Assembly: GCA_003644275.1 (NCBI GenBank)
Contig: QNBY01000001.1
Coordinates: 1 to 18,855 of the forward strand
From: Planctomycetota bacterium
Lineage (GTDB): Bacteria; Planctomycetota; B143-G9
Direction of reading: 5' to 3'
Length of the DNA stretch: 18,855 nt
Shown one piece after another: positions 7,142-17,307 of the stretch (position 1 is its first letter; the number at the start of each line of letters is the position of its first letter). The notes under the pieces are model-generated. The model had not been told where the DNA came from and searched no databases. It saw only the letters and a program-made list of their open reading frames with translations. The position numbers were made by a program, and so were the translations under genes.

Positions 7142-7624
7142 TTATTCCCAGGCGGAGATTTCCTCGAGGACCAATTGCGTTCCCCTGTACACAAGTCGGG
7201 CGCTGAAGAAACCCGGCCGGAAGACGTGCGGCGTGAACAAGTGGTCGCCCTCGTACATGGGCAGGTCGGGGAGTTCCTCTATCCGCGGGAAGAACACCTC
7301 GCCTTCCGGGCCGCGCTCGAGCGGCTCCCCTTCGTAGCGGGTGAAGACGTACACGAAGCAGAGCCACTCGCAGCCGAAGGGCGAATCGCCGTAGTCGGGG
7401 AAGTGGAGCATCCCCTTGGGACGGAGGTCGAGCGGGCGCAGGCCGGTCTCCTCCTCCGTCTCGCGCGCGGCCGCCTGCTCGGGGGACTCGTTGGGAAGCC
7501 GCTTGCCTCCCGGAGCCACACAGAAGCCGTGCATGTAGTGCCCCGGCTTGTCCTTGCGGATGAGGCAGGTGCGCCCGCCGTCCTGCAGGTAGGCGAGGAC
7601 GCCTATCTCCAGCCCGCGGGCCAA
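7142..7624 (-). CDS. NUDIX hydrolase (MutT-like)
   Basis: The 160-residue protein carries a perfect Nudix box GX5EX7REUXEEXGU at residues 40-62 (Gly40, Glu46, Arg54-Glu55, Glu58-Glu59, Gly61). It hydrolyses a nucleoside diphosphate linked to another group with Mg2+. The short single-domain form, the N-terminal strand (EIGVLAYLQDGGRTCLIRK) and the neighbour purB are compatible with an 8-oxo-dGTP or related nucleotide-pool sanitiser, but the substrate cannot be read from sequence. The start is TTG at 7624, 3 bases after the purB stop, with GGAGG about 8 bases upstream lying within the last purB codons, so translation is probably coupled. No terminator is visible after its TAA before the kinase promoter. 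Confidence 0.9.
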   Translation of the reverse strand: MARGLEIGVLAYLQDGGRTCLIRKDKPGHYMHGFCVAPGGKRLPNESPEQAAARETEEETGLRPLDLRPKGMLHFPDYGDSPFGCEWLCFVYVFTRYEGEPLERGPEGEVFFPRIEELPDLPMYEGDHLFTPHVFRPGFFSARLVYRGTQLVLEEISAWE

Positions 7625-7627
7625 GCC

Positions 7628-9061
7628 TCACACCTCCGTGGGACCGCCCCACGGCGAGGGCTCGCCGGGCGCGGGGAGGCCGTCCGGGAGCTCCTCGGCG
7701 AGGAAGCGCTCCACCTGGCGGGGCGCGAGGCCGACGTAGGACGCCGGGTCGGGCTCGCGCTCCAGGAGCTCCCGCACCGCCGCGAAGGCGGGATCGGCCG
7801 CGAGCCTGGCGAACAGGTCGTTGTCCGCCGCCCCGCGCGCGAGGCGTTCGGCCGCCGCGAGGCTGTGCTCCCTGAGCCGCTCGTGGAGGCGCTGCCGGTC
7901 GCCGCCGCGCTTCACCGCCTCCATGAGTATCTCCTCGGTCGCCATGAAGGGGAGTTGCATCTTCACGTTCGCCGCTATGCGCTCCTCGAACACCTCGAAG
8001 CCCTCCGCCACGCCCCAGACGAGCCTCAACACGGCGTCAGCCGCCAAGAAGGCCTGGGGCATCGCCACCCGCTTGTTGGAGGAATCGTCGAGCGAGCGCT
8101 CGAGCCACTGGGTGGCGGCGGTGAAGGCGCCGTTGTCGTAGAGGGAGATGAGGAAGCGCGACAGGCCGCATATCCTCTCGCAGGCCATCGGGTTGCGCTT
8201 GTAGGGCATGGCGGACGAGCCCACCTGGCGGCCGCCGAAGGGCTCCATGAGCTCGCCCATGTGCTGCATGAGGCGCACGTCGTGGGCGAACTTGGAGGCG
8301 GACTGCGCCACGCCCGCCAGCACGGCGTACACGCGGGAGTCCACCTTCCGGGGATAGGTCTGCCCCGCCGCGATGAGGGTGCGGGAGAAGCCCATGCGCT
8401 CCGCTATCCGCCTGTCCAGCTCCTCCGCCTTCTCCGCGTCGCCGCCGAAGAGCTGCACCACCGACGCCTGCGTGCCGGTGGCTCCCTTCATGCCGAGGAA
8501 GGGCATGTCGTCCGCGAGCGCGCGCACCGCCCGCAGGTCCCAGAGGAAGTCCTGGAGCCAGAGCGTTATCCGCTTGCCGAGGGTGGTGAGCTGGGCGGGC
8601 CTGAAGTGGGTGTAGCCGAGGACGGGCAGGCGGGCGTACTCCCTCGCGCGGCGGGCGAGGGCGGCCGCGACGAACTCGAGCTCGCGGGCGACGAGCCGCA
8701 GGCCCTCCCGCATCTGTATCAGGTCGGTGTTGTCCATGACGAAGGCGCTCGTGGCCCCGAGGTGGATGATGGGCGCGGCCTTCGGGCACTGCTCGCCCCA
8801 GGCGCGGATGTGGGCCATGACCTCGTGGCGCGTCTCGCGCTCGAGCTCGGCGGCGCGCTCGAAGTCCACGTCCTCGACGGTGGCCTCGAGCTCGGCGACC
8901 TGTTCCTCCGTGACGGGAAGCCCCAGCTCCATCTGGGCGCGGGCGAGAGCGGCCCAGAGCTTCCGCCAGGCGCCGTACTTCGTCCGGCGTCCGAACAGCG
9001 CCCGCATGGCGCGGGAGGAATACCGGGATGAAAACGGGCTCTCGTAATCGCTATGGCTCAC
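7628..9061 (-). CDS. purB: Adenylosuccinate lyase, eukaryote-like subgroup
   Basis: The enzyme (477 residues) splits fumarate from SAICAR and from adenylosuccinate in purine synthesis. The fumarase/aspartase superfamily signature GSSAMPYKRNP is at 281-291 with the mobile-loop serines (282/283). Other conserved parts are TRHEVMAH (77-84), HLGATS (100-105), the catalytic-histidine segment GYTHFRPAQ (149-157) and ERSLDDSSNKR (321-331). From memory, the opening (YESPFSSRYSS, then WRKLWAALARAQMELGL) and the stretches QLPFMATEEILM and DNDL align far better with the human-type enzyme, also found in some Firmicutes, than with E. coli or B. subtilis PurB. The start is GTG at 9061 with GGAGG 6 bases upstream. 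A palindromic hairpin sits 17 bases ahead of it. NUDIX follows 3 bases after its stop. Other purine genes are absent. Confidence 0.95.
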   Translation of the reverse strand: MSHSDYESPFSSRYSSRAMRALFGRRTKYGAWRKLWAALARAQMELGLPVTEEQVAELEATVEDVDFERAAELERETRHEVMAHIRAWGEQCPKAAPIIHLGATSAFVMDNTDLIQMREGLRLVARELEFVAAALARRAREYARLPVLGYTHFRPAQLTTLGKRITLWLQDFLWDLRAVRALADDMPFLGMKGATGTQASVVQLFGGDAEKAEELDRRIAERMGFSRTLIAAGQTYPRKVDSRVYAVLAGVAQSASKFAHDVRLMQHMGELMEPFGGRQVGSSAMPYKRNPMACERICGLSRFLISLYDNGAFTAATQWLERSLDDSSNKRVAMPQAFLAADAVLRLVWGVAEGFEVFEERIAANVKMQLPFMATEEILMEAVKRGGDRQRLHERLREHSLAAAERLARGAADNDLFARLAADPAFAAVRELLEREPDPASYVGLAPRQVERFLAEELPDGLPAPGEPSPWGGPTEV

Positions 9062-9078
9062 GGGCGCCTCCGTTCCTG

Positions 9079-9102
9079 AAAACGGGGAGCGGCCGCTCCC
9101 CG
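9079..9102 (-). terminator. Palindromic hairpin with short T-run: weak terminator or attenuator before purB
   Basis: CGGGGAGC-GGCC-GCTCCCCG (9083-9102) is a perfect palindrome giving at least an 8 bp stem. On the minus strand it is followed by TTTT (9082-9079) only. It lies 27 bases after the acidic ORF stop and 17 bases before the purB start. It may be the weak terminator of the acidic gene, an attenuator for purB, or an intercistronic RNA hairpin. Confidence 0.65.
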
Positions 9103-9129
9103 TCGTGCGCTCGGACGCGGAACCGGACG

Positions 9130-9375
9130 CTATTCGTCGTCCTCCCCGAAGAAGTAGTCGTCCAGGTCGTCGTCGAGGTCTTCCTCTTCCTCCTCGTCGA
9201 GTTCGTCCTCGTCCTCCTCGTCTTCCTCGAATTCCTCCTCGAAGTCCTCTATGTCGTCGTCCACGTCGAGGAAATCGTCATCGTCGTCGTCTCCGACTTC
9301 CCCGAGGAGATCGTCGTCGAGGAAGTCCTCGTCGTCTCCGAACGCGTATGCGGATAGTTCGTCGTCGGGAAACAT
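9130..9375 (-). CDS. Small, extremely acidic protein of unknown function
   Basis: The ATG at 9375 has a clear ribosome binding site (GGAGG, 8 bases upstream), and the frame runs 81 residues to TAG. Of these, 51 are Asp or Glu and none is Lys, Arg or His; Cys, Trp, Asn, Gln and Thr are also absent. The acidic runs (e.g. six Asp at 29-34, five Glu at 61-65) are spaced by single or paired hydrophobic residues (FL, LL, V, I, F, L), and the end is DDYFFGEDDE. There is no signal peptide or transmembrane helix. I do not recognise a family. It resembles the acidic C-terminal tail of RNA polymerase delta or DNA/RNA-mimicking proteins only in composition. It sits between the gyrA terminator and purB. 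A longer reading from TTG at 9438 lacks a ribosome binding site. Low complexity makes a spurious ORF possible, but the start signal speaks for a gene. Confidence 0.65.
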   Translation of the reverse strand: MFPDDELSAYAFGDDEDFLDDDLLGEVGDDDDDDFLDVDDDIEDFEEEFEEDEEDEDELDEEEEEDLDDDLDDYFFGEDDE

Positions 9376-9409
9376 TTCTTCACCCTCCGAAAACGTAGTC
9401 TGCGGGCTA

Positions 9410-9438
9410 ATTCTTAGCGGCTCGAACGGCAATTGCAA
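9410..9438 (-). promoter_or_regulatory. Weak candidate promoter for the acidic gene (and purB-NUDIX)
   Basis: TTGCAA (9438-9433) and AAGAAT (9415-9410) on the minus strand are 17 bases apart and match 4 of 6 consensus positions each. They lie right behind the gyrA terminator, and a new promoter is required somewhere here. The -10 area includes a short palindrome, CTAAgaaTTAG. Confidence 0.3.
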
Positions 9439-9440
9439 CT

Positions 9441-9469
9441 AAAAAAACCGGCGGTTCGCGGGCGGTTTA
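9441..9469 (-). terminator. Rho-independent terminator after gyrA
   Basis: Starting at the gyrA TAA codon, the minus strand reads AAACCG, a CCC bulge, GCG-AAC-CGC, then CGGTTT, ending in a run of seven Ts (9447-9441). The two arms form a 9 bp stem with one bulge. It closes the dnaA-to-gyrA transcript. Confidence 0.65.
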
Positions 9470-11962
9470 TTCTTGTCCGTTTTCGCCGCTGTCAACGGGG
9501 TTTCCGGCCTCGTCGTCCTCGTCCTCGGCGCCCTGCCTGGAGGCCGCCGCGCGCGTCACGTTCGACACCCTGTCGTCCTCGCCCAGGGAGATTATCCTCA
9601 CCCCCTGGGTGGCCCTTCCGATGCACGGGATCCCCTTCACCGGGCAGCGGATTATCTTCCCCTTCTCGGTTATGGCCAGTATGTCGTCGGTGTCGTGCAC
9701 GGACAGGACGGAGACCACCTTCCCGTTGCGCTCGTTGGTGGATATGTTTATCACCCCGTAGCCGTTGCGGTGGGTGAGTCTGTACTGGTCGAAGGCCGTC
9801 CGCTTGCCGTAGCCGCGCTCGCATACGGTGAGCAGCGTGGTGTTGGGCGTCCGCGGCACCATGCCCACCACCGCGTCGTCGCCGCGCAGCCTTATGCCGC
9901 CCACGCCCCGCGCGGTGCGGCCCATCGGCCGGACGTCCCGCTCGTTGAACCTTATCGCCATGCCGTCGCGCGTCGCTATCACCACCTCGTCGTCCCCGCT
10001 CGTCAGGTACACCGAGACCAGCGAGTCGCCCTCGTCAAGCGACAGCGCCCGGATGCCCACCTTCTTCGGGTTGCTGAAGGCCTTGAGGGGCGTCTTCTTC
10101 ACTATTCCCCCGCTCGTCACCATGAACAGGAAGCGGTCGTCGAAGTCCCGCACCGGAAGCACCGAGTTGATGCGCTCGTCCTTCCAGAGGTTCAGGAGGT
10201 TCGCGATGGAGCGGCCCATCGAGAGCCTCCCCACCTGCGGGATGTCGTACACCTTCAGCCAGTGGCACCGCCCCTTCGAGGTGAACATGAGAAGGTAGTC
10301 GTGCGTGGAGGCGATGAACAGGTCGTACACGAAGTCGCCGTCCTTGGTGGTGGCGCCTATGACGCCCTTGCCCCCGCGGTGCTGCTTCCGGAAGACGCTG
10401 AGCGGCTGCCTCTTTATGTAGCCCTCGAACGATATGGTCACCGCCACGTCCTCCTCGGCGATGAGGTCCTCTATCGCTATGTCGGCGGCCTCGTCCACTA
10501 TCTCGGTGCGCCGCGCGTCGCCGAGCCGCTCCTTCATCTCGTGGAGGTCCTCCCGGATTATGTCCAGCACCAGGTTGGGGTCGGAGAGGATGGCCCGGTA
10601 GCCCTCTATCTCCTCGCGCAGCTTGCGGTATTCCTCCTCCAGCTTCGACTTCTCCAGGCCGGTGAGCCGTTGCAGCGTCATGCGCAGTATCGCCTCGGCC
10701 TGCACCTTCGAGAGCGAGAACCGCGCCTCCAGCGCCGCCTGCGCCTCGGGCACCGTCTGCGAGCCGCGGATTATCCTTATCACCTCGTCTATGAAGTCCA
10801 GCGCGGTGAGAAGGCCCTCCACGATGTGCGCCCGCTTCTCCGCCTTGTCCAGCAGGAACACCGTCCGCCGCCGGATGATCTCTATGCGGTGGTCGCGGTA
10901 CACCTCGAGCATCCGCTTCAGGTTCATCAGCTCCGGCCGCCCGTCCACGAGCCCCAGCAGTATCATGGAGTAGGTGGTCTGGAGCGGCGTGAACTTGTAG
11001 AGCTGGTTGAGGACGGTCTCCTCGCTCTCGCCCTTGCGGAGCTCGATCACCAGGCGCACGCCCTCGCGGTCGGACTCGTCGCGTATGTCCGATATGCCCT
11101 CCAGGTTGCCGGACTTGAGGGCGTTCACCATGTCCTCGATGAGCTTCGTCTTCGAGAGCTGGTAGGGTATCTCCGTGACGACGAGCTGCACCCGCCCCTT
11201 GCGGAGCTTCTCGGAGTGCACCCGCCCCCGGATGGTGAGCCTCGCCCGGCCGGTGAGGTAGCCCTCCAGTATGTCCCTGCGGCCGCAGATTATCCCGCCG
11301 GTCGGGAAGTCCGGCCCCTGTACGTGCTTCACCAGCTCCCGCACGTCGATGTCGGGATCGTCGAGCAGCGCGAGAAGCGCGTCGCACACCTCGTTCAGGT
11401 TGTGCGGCGGTATGGAGGTCGCCATGCCCACCGCTATGCCGTCCGAGCCGTTGCACAGCAGGTTCGGGAAGCGGGCGGGCAGCACGGTGGGCATGCGGAG
11501 CGTCTCGTCGTAGTTCCACTCGAAGTCCACCGTGTCCTTGTCTATGTCCTCCAGCATGAGCATGGCGACTTCCGTCAGCCTCGCCTCGGTGTAGCGCATC
11601 GCCGCGGGGGGATCGCCGTCTATCGAGCCGAAGTTGCCCTGGCCGTCCACCAGCGGGTAGCGCAGGTTGAACGGCTGCGCCATGCGCACCAGCGTGGGAT
11701 ACACCACCGACTCGCCGTGCGGGTGGTAGTTGCCCGACGTGTCGCCGCATATCTTCGCGCACTTCCTGAAGTGCGAGCGCGGCGTGAGCTTCAGCTCGTG
11801 CATCGCGTAGATGATGCGCCGCTGCGACGGCTTCAGCCCGTCCCGCGCGTCCGGCAGCGCGCGCGACACTATGACGCTCATCGCGTACGTCAGGTAGGAC
11901 TGCTTCAGCTCCTCGGTTATCGTCCGTTCGGTGATGTGTTCGGATACCTCAAGGTTGTCCAT
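9467..11962 (-). CDS. gyrA: DNA gyrase subunit A
   Basis: The 831-residue subunit breaks and rejoins DNA for negative supercoiling together with GyrB. The N-terminal breakage-reunion domain has SQRRIIYAM (46-54), the quinolone region [17 protein letters not shown] (80-96) and the catalytic Tyr124 in AAMRYTE (120-126). The C-terminal beta-pinwheel begins around residue 520 with the GyrA box in the form QHRGGKG, and this with gyrB next to it argues for gyrase rather than topoisomerase IV. The very end is acidic ([18 protein letters not shown]), as in other GyrA tails. The position equivalent to E. coli Ser83 is Ser85; the one equivalent to Asp87 is Pro89. The ATG at 11962 lies 13 bases behind gyrB, with GGGGA as ribosome binding site. 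It is the last gene of its operon. Confidence 0.98.
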   Translation of the reverse strand: MDNLEVSEHITERTITEELKQSYLTYAMSVIVSRALPDARDGLKPSQRRIIYAMHELKLTPRSHFRKCAKICGDTSGNYHPHGESVVYPTLVRMAQPFNLRYPLVDGQGNFGSIDGDPPAAMRYTEARLTEVAMLMLEDIDKDTVDFEWNYDETLRMPTVLPARFPNLLCNGSDGIAVGMATSIPPHNLNEVCDALLALLDDPDIDVRELVKHVQGPDFPTGGIICGRRDILEGYLTGRARLTIRGRVHSEKLRKGRVQLVVTEIPYQLSKTKLIEDMVNALKSGNLEGISDIRDESDREGVRLVIELRKGESEETVLNQLYKFTPLQTTYSMILLGLVDGRPELMNLKRMLEVYRDHRIEIIRRRTVFLLDKAEKRAHIVEGLLTALDFIDEVIRIIRGSQTVPEAQAALEARFSLSKVQAEAILRMTLQRLTGLEKSKLEEEYRKLREEIEGYRAILSDPNLVLDIIREDLHEMKERLGDARRTEIVDEAADIAIEDLIAEEDVAVTISFEGYIKRQPLSVFRKQHRGGKGVIGATTKDGDFVYDLFIASTHDYLLMFTSKGRCHWLKVYDIPQVGRLSMGRSIANLLNLWKDERINSVLPVRDFDDRFLFMVTSGGIVKKTPLKAFSNPKKVGIRALSLDEGDSLVSVYLTSGDDEVVIATRDGMAIRFNERDVRPMGRTARGVGGIRLRGDDAVVGMVPRTPNTTLLTVCERGYGKRTAFDQYRLTHRNGYGVINISTNERNGKVVSVLSVHDTDDILAITEKGKIIRCPVKGIPCIGRATQGVRIISLGEDDRVSNVTRAAASRQGAEDEDDEAGNPVDSGENGQE

Positions 11963-11975
11963 TTGCCGTTCCCCG

Positions 11976-14715
<2,740 letters not shown>

Positions 14716-14722
14716 CGTCCGC

Positions 14723-15829
14723 TCACACCTTCATCGGCATGAGGACGTACCGGTAGCCGAAGGGATCGTCTTCCGTCCGGAACTCCGCTGCCACCCTCTC
14801 GTCGAGGAAGCGCATCTCGATCTTCTCCGCGCCGACCACCCGCAGGTAGTCGAGAAGGTAGGCGGGGTTGAAGCCGAGCGCCGTCTCCGGCCCCTCGTAT
14901 TCCGCGGGTATCTCGATGCGCGATTCGCCCTGCTCGGGCAGGGTGGTCGCCATCGTCACTTTGCCCGGCGAGAAGGTGAACACAACCGCCTTCTTCATGG
15001 GATCGGTGAAGATGGCCGCTATCCGCGCGGCGCGCAGGAAGTCCGCGTGCGCGAACACCGCCCGCTTGTCGAGGTTGGTCGGAAGCACCGCCCGGTAGTT
15101 GGGATACTCGCCCATCACGAGGCGGCCGAAGATGGTCGCGCCGTCAACCTCGAAGAGCGCCCGCCCCTCGAAGAACGAGAGCGCCGCCGGGCGGTCCGCC
15201 TCCATCCGCGCGAGCTCCTTGCGGAGGAGCTCCACCAGCCGCACGGGAAGGATCATCCCCCCCTTCACGGCGGGTATGCCTTCGCGCGCGTAGCGGCAGA
15301 GGCCGAGCCTGCGCCCGTCGGTGGCCACCATCTCCAGCGCCCCTTCCTCGAACGCCAGGTACACGCCGTTGAGCGCGTAGCGGCCCTTCTCCTTCGCCGC
15401 GCAGAACGCTATGCGGTCCACCATCTCCTTCAGCGGTCCGGCCTCCACCTCCACCCTCTCGCCGCCGACGGGCGGGAACTGCGGGAAGTCCTCCGTGCCG
15501 AGCCTGCGGAACTTGAACAGTCCCCCCTTGCTCTGAAGCACGAGGTTCGCCTCGTCGGTGGAGAGCGTCATCTCCTCGTCCTCCAGCTCGTTCATGAGCT
15601 GGAGCAGCCGCGCGGGCATCACCACGAACTCGCCCTCGCCCTCGACCGCCGTCGGCTTCAGCGCGGCGCGGATTCCCATGTCGAGGTCGGTGGCCTCCAT
15701 CGTGATGCCGTCGGCGCGGACGGTGATCTTCACTCCCTCCAGCACCGGGGTCGGCGAGCGGGTGGCCGTCACTTTCGACACCGTCTGCAGTACCGCCGTG
15801 AATTCGTCCTTGGGGACCGTGAACTTCAT
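14723..15829 (-). CDS. dnaN: DNA polymerase III beta subunit (sliding clamp)
   Basis: The protein has 368 residues, the normal length for the three-domain clamp. It begins MKFTVPKDEFTAVLQTVSKV and ends YRYVLMPMKV, the characteristic clamp ends. Internal landmarks are SKGGLFKFRRLGTEDFP (in domain 1), EMVDRIAFCAAKEKGRYALNG (start of domain 2), VATDGRRLGLC, and GEYPNYRAVLP (start of domain 3). Dimers encircle DNA and tether the replicative polymerase. The ATG at 15829 overlaps the dnaA stop in an ATGA arrangement and has AAGGAGC about 7 bases upstream, so its translation is tied to dnaA. A much longer open frame continues upstream through dnaA but has no clamp similarity. Confidence 0.98.
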   Translation of the reverse strand: MKFTVPKDEFTAVLQTVSKVTATRSPTPVLEGVKITVRADGITMEATDLDMGIRAALKPTAVEGEGEFVVMPARLLQLMNELEDEEMTLSTDEANLVLQSKGGLFKFRRLGTEDFPQFPPVGGERVEVEAGPLKEMVDRIAFCAAKEKGRYALNGVYLAFEEGALEMVATDGRRLGLCRYAREGIPAVKGGMILPVRLVELLRKELARMEADRPAALSFFEGRALFEVDGATIFGRLVMGEYPNYRAVLPTNLDKRAVFAHADFLRAARIAAIFTDPMKKAVVFTFSPGKVTMATTLPEQGESRIEIPAEYEGPETALGFNPAYLLDYLRVVGAEKIEMRFLDERVAAEFRTEDDPFGYRYVLMPMKV

Positions 15830-17121
15830 TTGGCGCTCCTTTTCTTGCCTGTCTTCCTCTCGCGTATCCGTCGCTTCACCGATTCTATTTTCTTGCGCAA
15901 CAGTTTGTCCGAAACCATGGCCCGCGCCGTCTTGCGGTGGGCGTGCACCACCGTCGCGTGGTCCCTCCCGCCGAAGAGCCCGCCTATCTCCGCGAGGGTG
16001 TAGGAGGTCATCTCCCTGGCGAGGTACATCGCGGCCTGCCGCGGCACCACCACCGTCTTCCGGCGGGAGCGGCCCGTGAGCTCGGCGAGCGTCACGCCGA
16101 ACTCCTCCGCCACCGCCGCCTGTATGTCCTCTATCGCCGTCTCTTCCTCCTCCTCGCCGCTCGCGCCGAGTATCTCGCGCACGAGGTCGAGGTCGAGCGG
16201 GCGGCTCACCAGCTTCTCCAGGAGCACCAGCCTCCGCGCGGTCTCCTCCAGCGTCCGGCCGTTCGTGCACCGCGACGCCACGTAGCCGGCGACCTCGTCC
16301 GGCAACTCCGCCTCGAGGCGGCGCAGGAACTCCCGCACCATCGCCAGCCGCGTCTCGTAGTCCGGCCGCTCGATGGGGAAGCTTATCCCCCACGACAGCC
16401 GCGAGAGCAGGCGGTTCTCGAAGCCGGTCAGCGCCTCCGCCGGGCGCCGCGACGCCAGCACCACCAGCCGGTTCCGCGACAGCAGCCGGTCGAACAGCGA
16501 GAGGAACAGCTCCGGCGAGCGCTCCATGTCCTCCAGCCGGTCGAGGTCGTCGAACAGCAGCGCCTCCGCCGAGCCCAGCTCGTTCACCAGCTCCTCCGGA
16601 CTCCGCCCGCCGGGCGTCTCGCTCACCAGCTTGGCGAACTCGTCCGCCGTCATGCTGCACACCCGCTTGCGGCCCGCGAGACGGTGGCCGAGCGCGTGGA
16701 GCAGGTGCGTCTTGCCGAGCCCTTCGCCGCCGAAGATGAGCACCGGCGTGAACCGCACCTCGCCCGCCTCGGCGCACGAGAGTATGGCGGCGTGGGCGAG
16801 CCGGTTGGAGGGTCCCACCACGAAGTTCTCGAAGGTGAACTGCTCATCGAAGGAAGGCGTGAAGAAGCGCCCGCCGGATATGGAGCCGTCCAGCCGGATG
16901 CTCACCTTCACCGTCCGCCCGAGGACGAGGGAGAAGGCGCGGCCCACGCGCTCGGCGAGCGCGTCGTAGTCCGCCTCCTGCTCTCCTCCCGCGAGATTCA
17001 GCCTCGCCGTGCCGCCCCGCACGCCCGCGAATTCAGCCGTGCGAAGCAGGGCGCGCTCGTTCTCGTCCAGCTCCGAGCGCAACACGGCGAGAACCGCCCG
17101 CCAGAGTGCTTCCCTCTTCAA
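15826..17121 (-). CDS. dnaA: Chromosomal replication initiator DnaA, diverged
   Basis: At 431 residues this DnaA has a short N-terminal domain I (1-76), almost no domain II linker, AAA+ domain III (~93-320) and helix-turn-helix domain IV (~325-420). Conserved elements are Walker A GGEGLGKTHLLHALG (131-145), Walker B LLFDD (188-192), the arginine finger in RLLSRLSWG (Arg241), sensor II Arg289, and domain IV PRQAAMYLAREMT plus GGRDHATVVHAH (384-395). Several usually constant positions differ: Glu133 for the Val/Asn in Walker A, FDDLDRL for IDDIQFL, SRR for SDR near sensor I, and Ala389 where E. coli has the DNA-contacting Thr435. It should bind ATP and origin boxes to open DNA. The start is TTG at 17121 with GAGG 6 bases upstream; no ATG lies in a better place. 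The operon continues with dnaN. Confidence 0.96.
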   Translation of the reverse strand: MKREALWRAVLAVLRSELDENERALLRTAEFAGVRGGTARLNLAGGEQEADYDALAERVGRAFSLVLGRTVKVSIRLDGSISGGRFFTPSFDEQFTFENFVVGPSNRLAHAAILSCAEAGEVRFTPVLIFGGEGLGKTHLLHALGHRLAGRKRVCSMTADEFAKLVSETPGGRSPEELVNELGSAEALLFDDLDRLEDMERSPELFLSLFDRLLSRNRLVVLASRRPAEALTGFENRLLSRLSWGISFPIERPDYETRLAMVREFLRRLEAELPDEVAGYVASRCTNGRTLEETARRLVLLEKLVSRPLDLDLVREILGASGEEEEETAIEDIQAAVAEEFGVTLAELTGRSRRKTVVVPRQAAMYLAREMTSYTLAEIGGLFGGRDHATVVHAHRKTARAMVSDKLLRKKIESVKRRIRERKTGKKRSAK

Positions 17122-17159
17122 TTTCCGCCTCGGTGGTCGCGGTGGTTCCCATCCCCCGA

Positions 17160-17187
17160 ATTATAGTGTATTGGCCCCGCTCCGCAA
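17160..17187 (-). promoter_or_regulatory. Promoter of the dnaA-dnaN-dciA-gyrB-gyrA operon
   Basis: A perfect TATAAT -10 box (17165-17160, minus strand) has TTGCGG (17187-17182; 3 of 6 matches) 16 bases upstream. The start would be near 17153, giving a leader of about 30 bases to the TTG start of dnaA. Confidence 0.7.
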
Positions 17188-17208
17188 TTCATTTCCACGC
17201 CTTTCCTC

Positions 17209-17220
17209 TCCGGCGCCGGA
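17209..17220. promoter_or_regulatory. 12 bp perfect palindrome between divergent promoters
   Basis: TCCGGCGCCGGA is fully self-complementary. It lies upstream of both the dnaA promoter and the extended -10 promoter of the HgdB-like gene. It may be a binding site of a dimeric regulator, but in GC-rich DNA chance is not excluded. Confidence 0.3.
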
Positions 17221-17251
17221 CCGTTTCTTTTCGCCGCGCTCGTGAAATATC

Positions 17252-17260
17252 TGTTAGAAT
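17252..17260 (+). promoter_or_regulatory. Extended -10 promoter of the HgdB-like gene
   Basis: TGTTAGAAT (17252-17260) fits the extended -10 form TGnTATAAT with one mismatch. No -35 box is seen at the normal distance, which extended -10 promoters do not need. The start would be near 17267, some 40 bases before the chosen GTG at 17308. It is embedded in an A/T-rich patch unlike the coding DNA that follows. Confidence 0.5.
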
Positions 17261-17307
17261 TCTTTGGACGGCCCCCAGGGGCAACCGCTCACCACGGAGA
17301 CGACCAC

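Larger units (their letters stand above)
17122..17307 (+). other. Divergent intergenic region, candidate oriC neighbourhood
   Basis: The 186 bases between the dnaA start and the divergent plus-strand gene are less GC-rich than all neighbours, with short A/T runs at 17159-17175, 17185-17196 and 17224-17265. Genes to the left all point away from this point, as expected for leading-strand genes of a left-moving fork. Only one weak DnaA-box-like site is seen (ATTTCCACG, 17191-17199, two mismatches to TTWTNCACA), so an origin here is unproven. A 12 bp palindrome lies at 17209-17220, and CGGTGGT is repeated at 17131 and 17140 in the dnaA leader. Confidence 0.35.

Noticed and set aside
9160..9330. 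Repetitive GTC/CTC-rich stretch as a possible microsatellite or CRISPR-like repeat
   Set aside because: Repeats are irregular and explained by Asp/Glu codons of the acidic protein; no constant repeat-spacer structure.
9130..9442. Ser- and Arg/Pro-rich frames on the plus strand opposite the acidic ORF
   Set aside because: They are the complement of Asp/Glu codon runs; the minus frame alone has a ribosome binding site.
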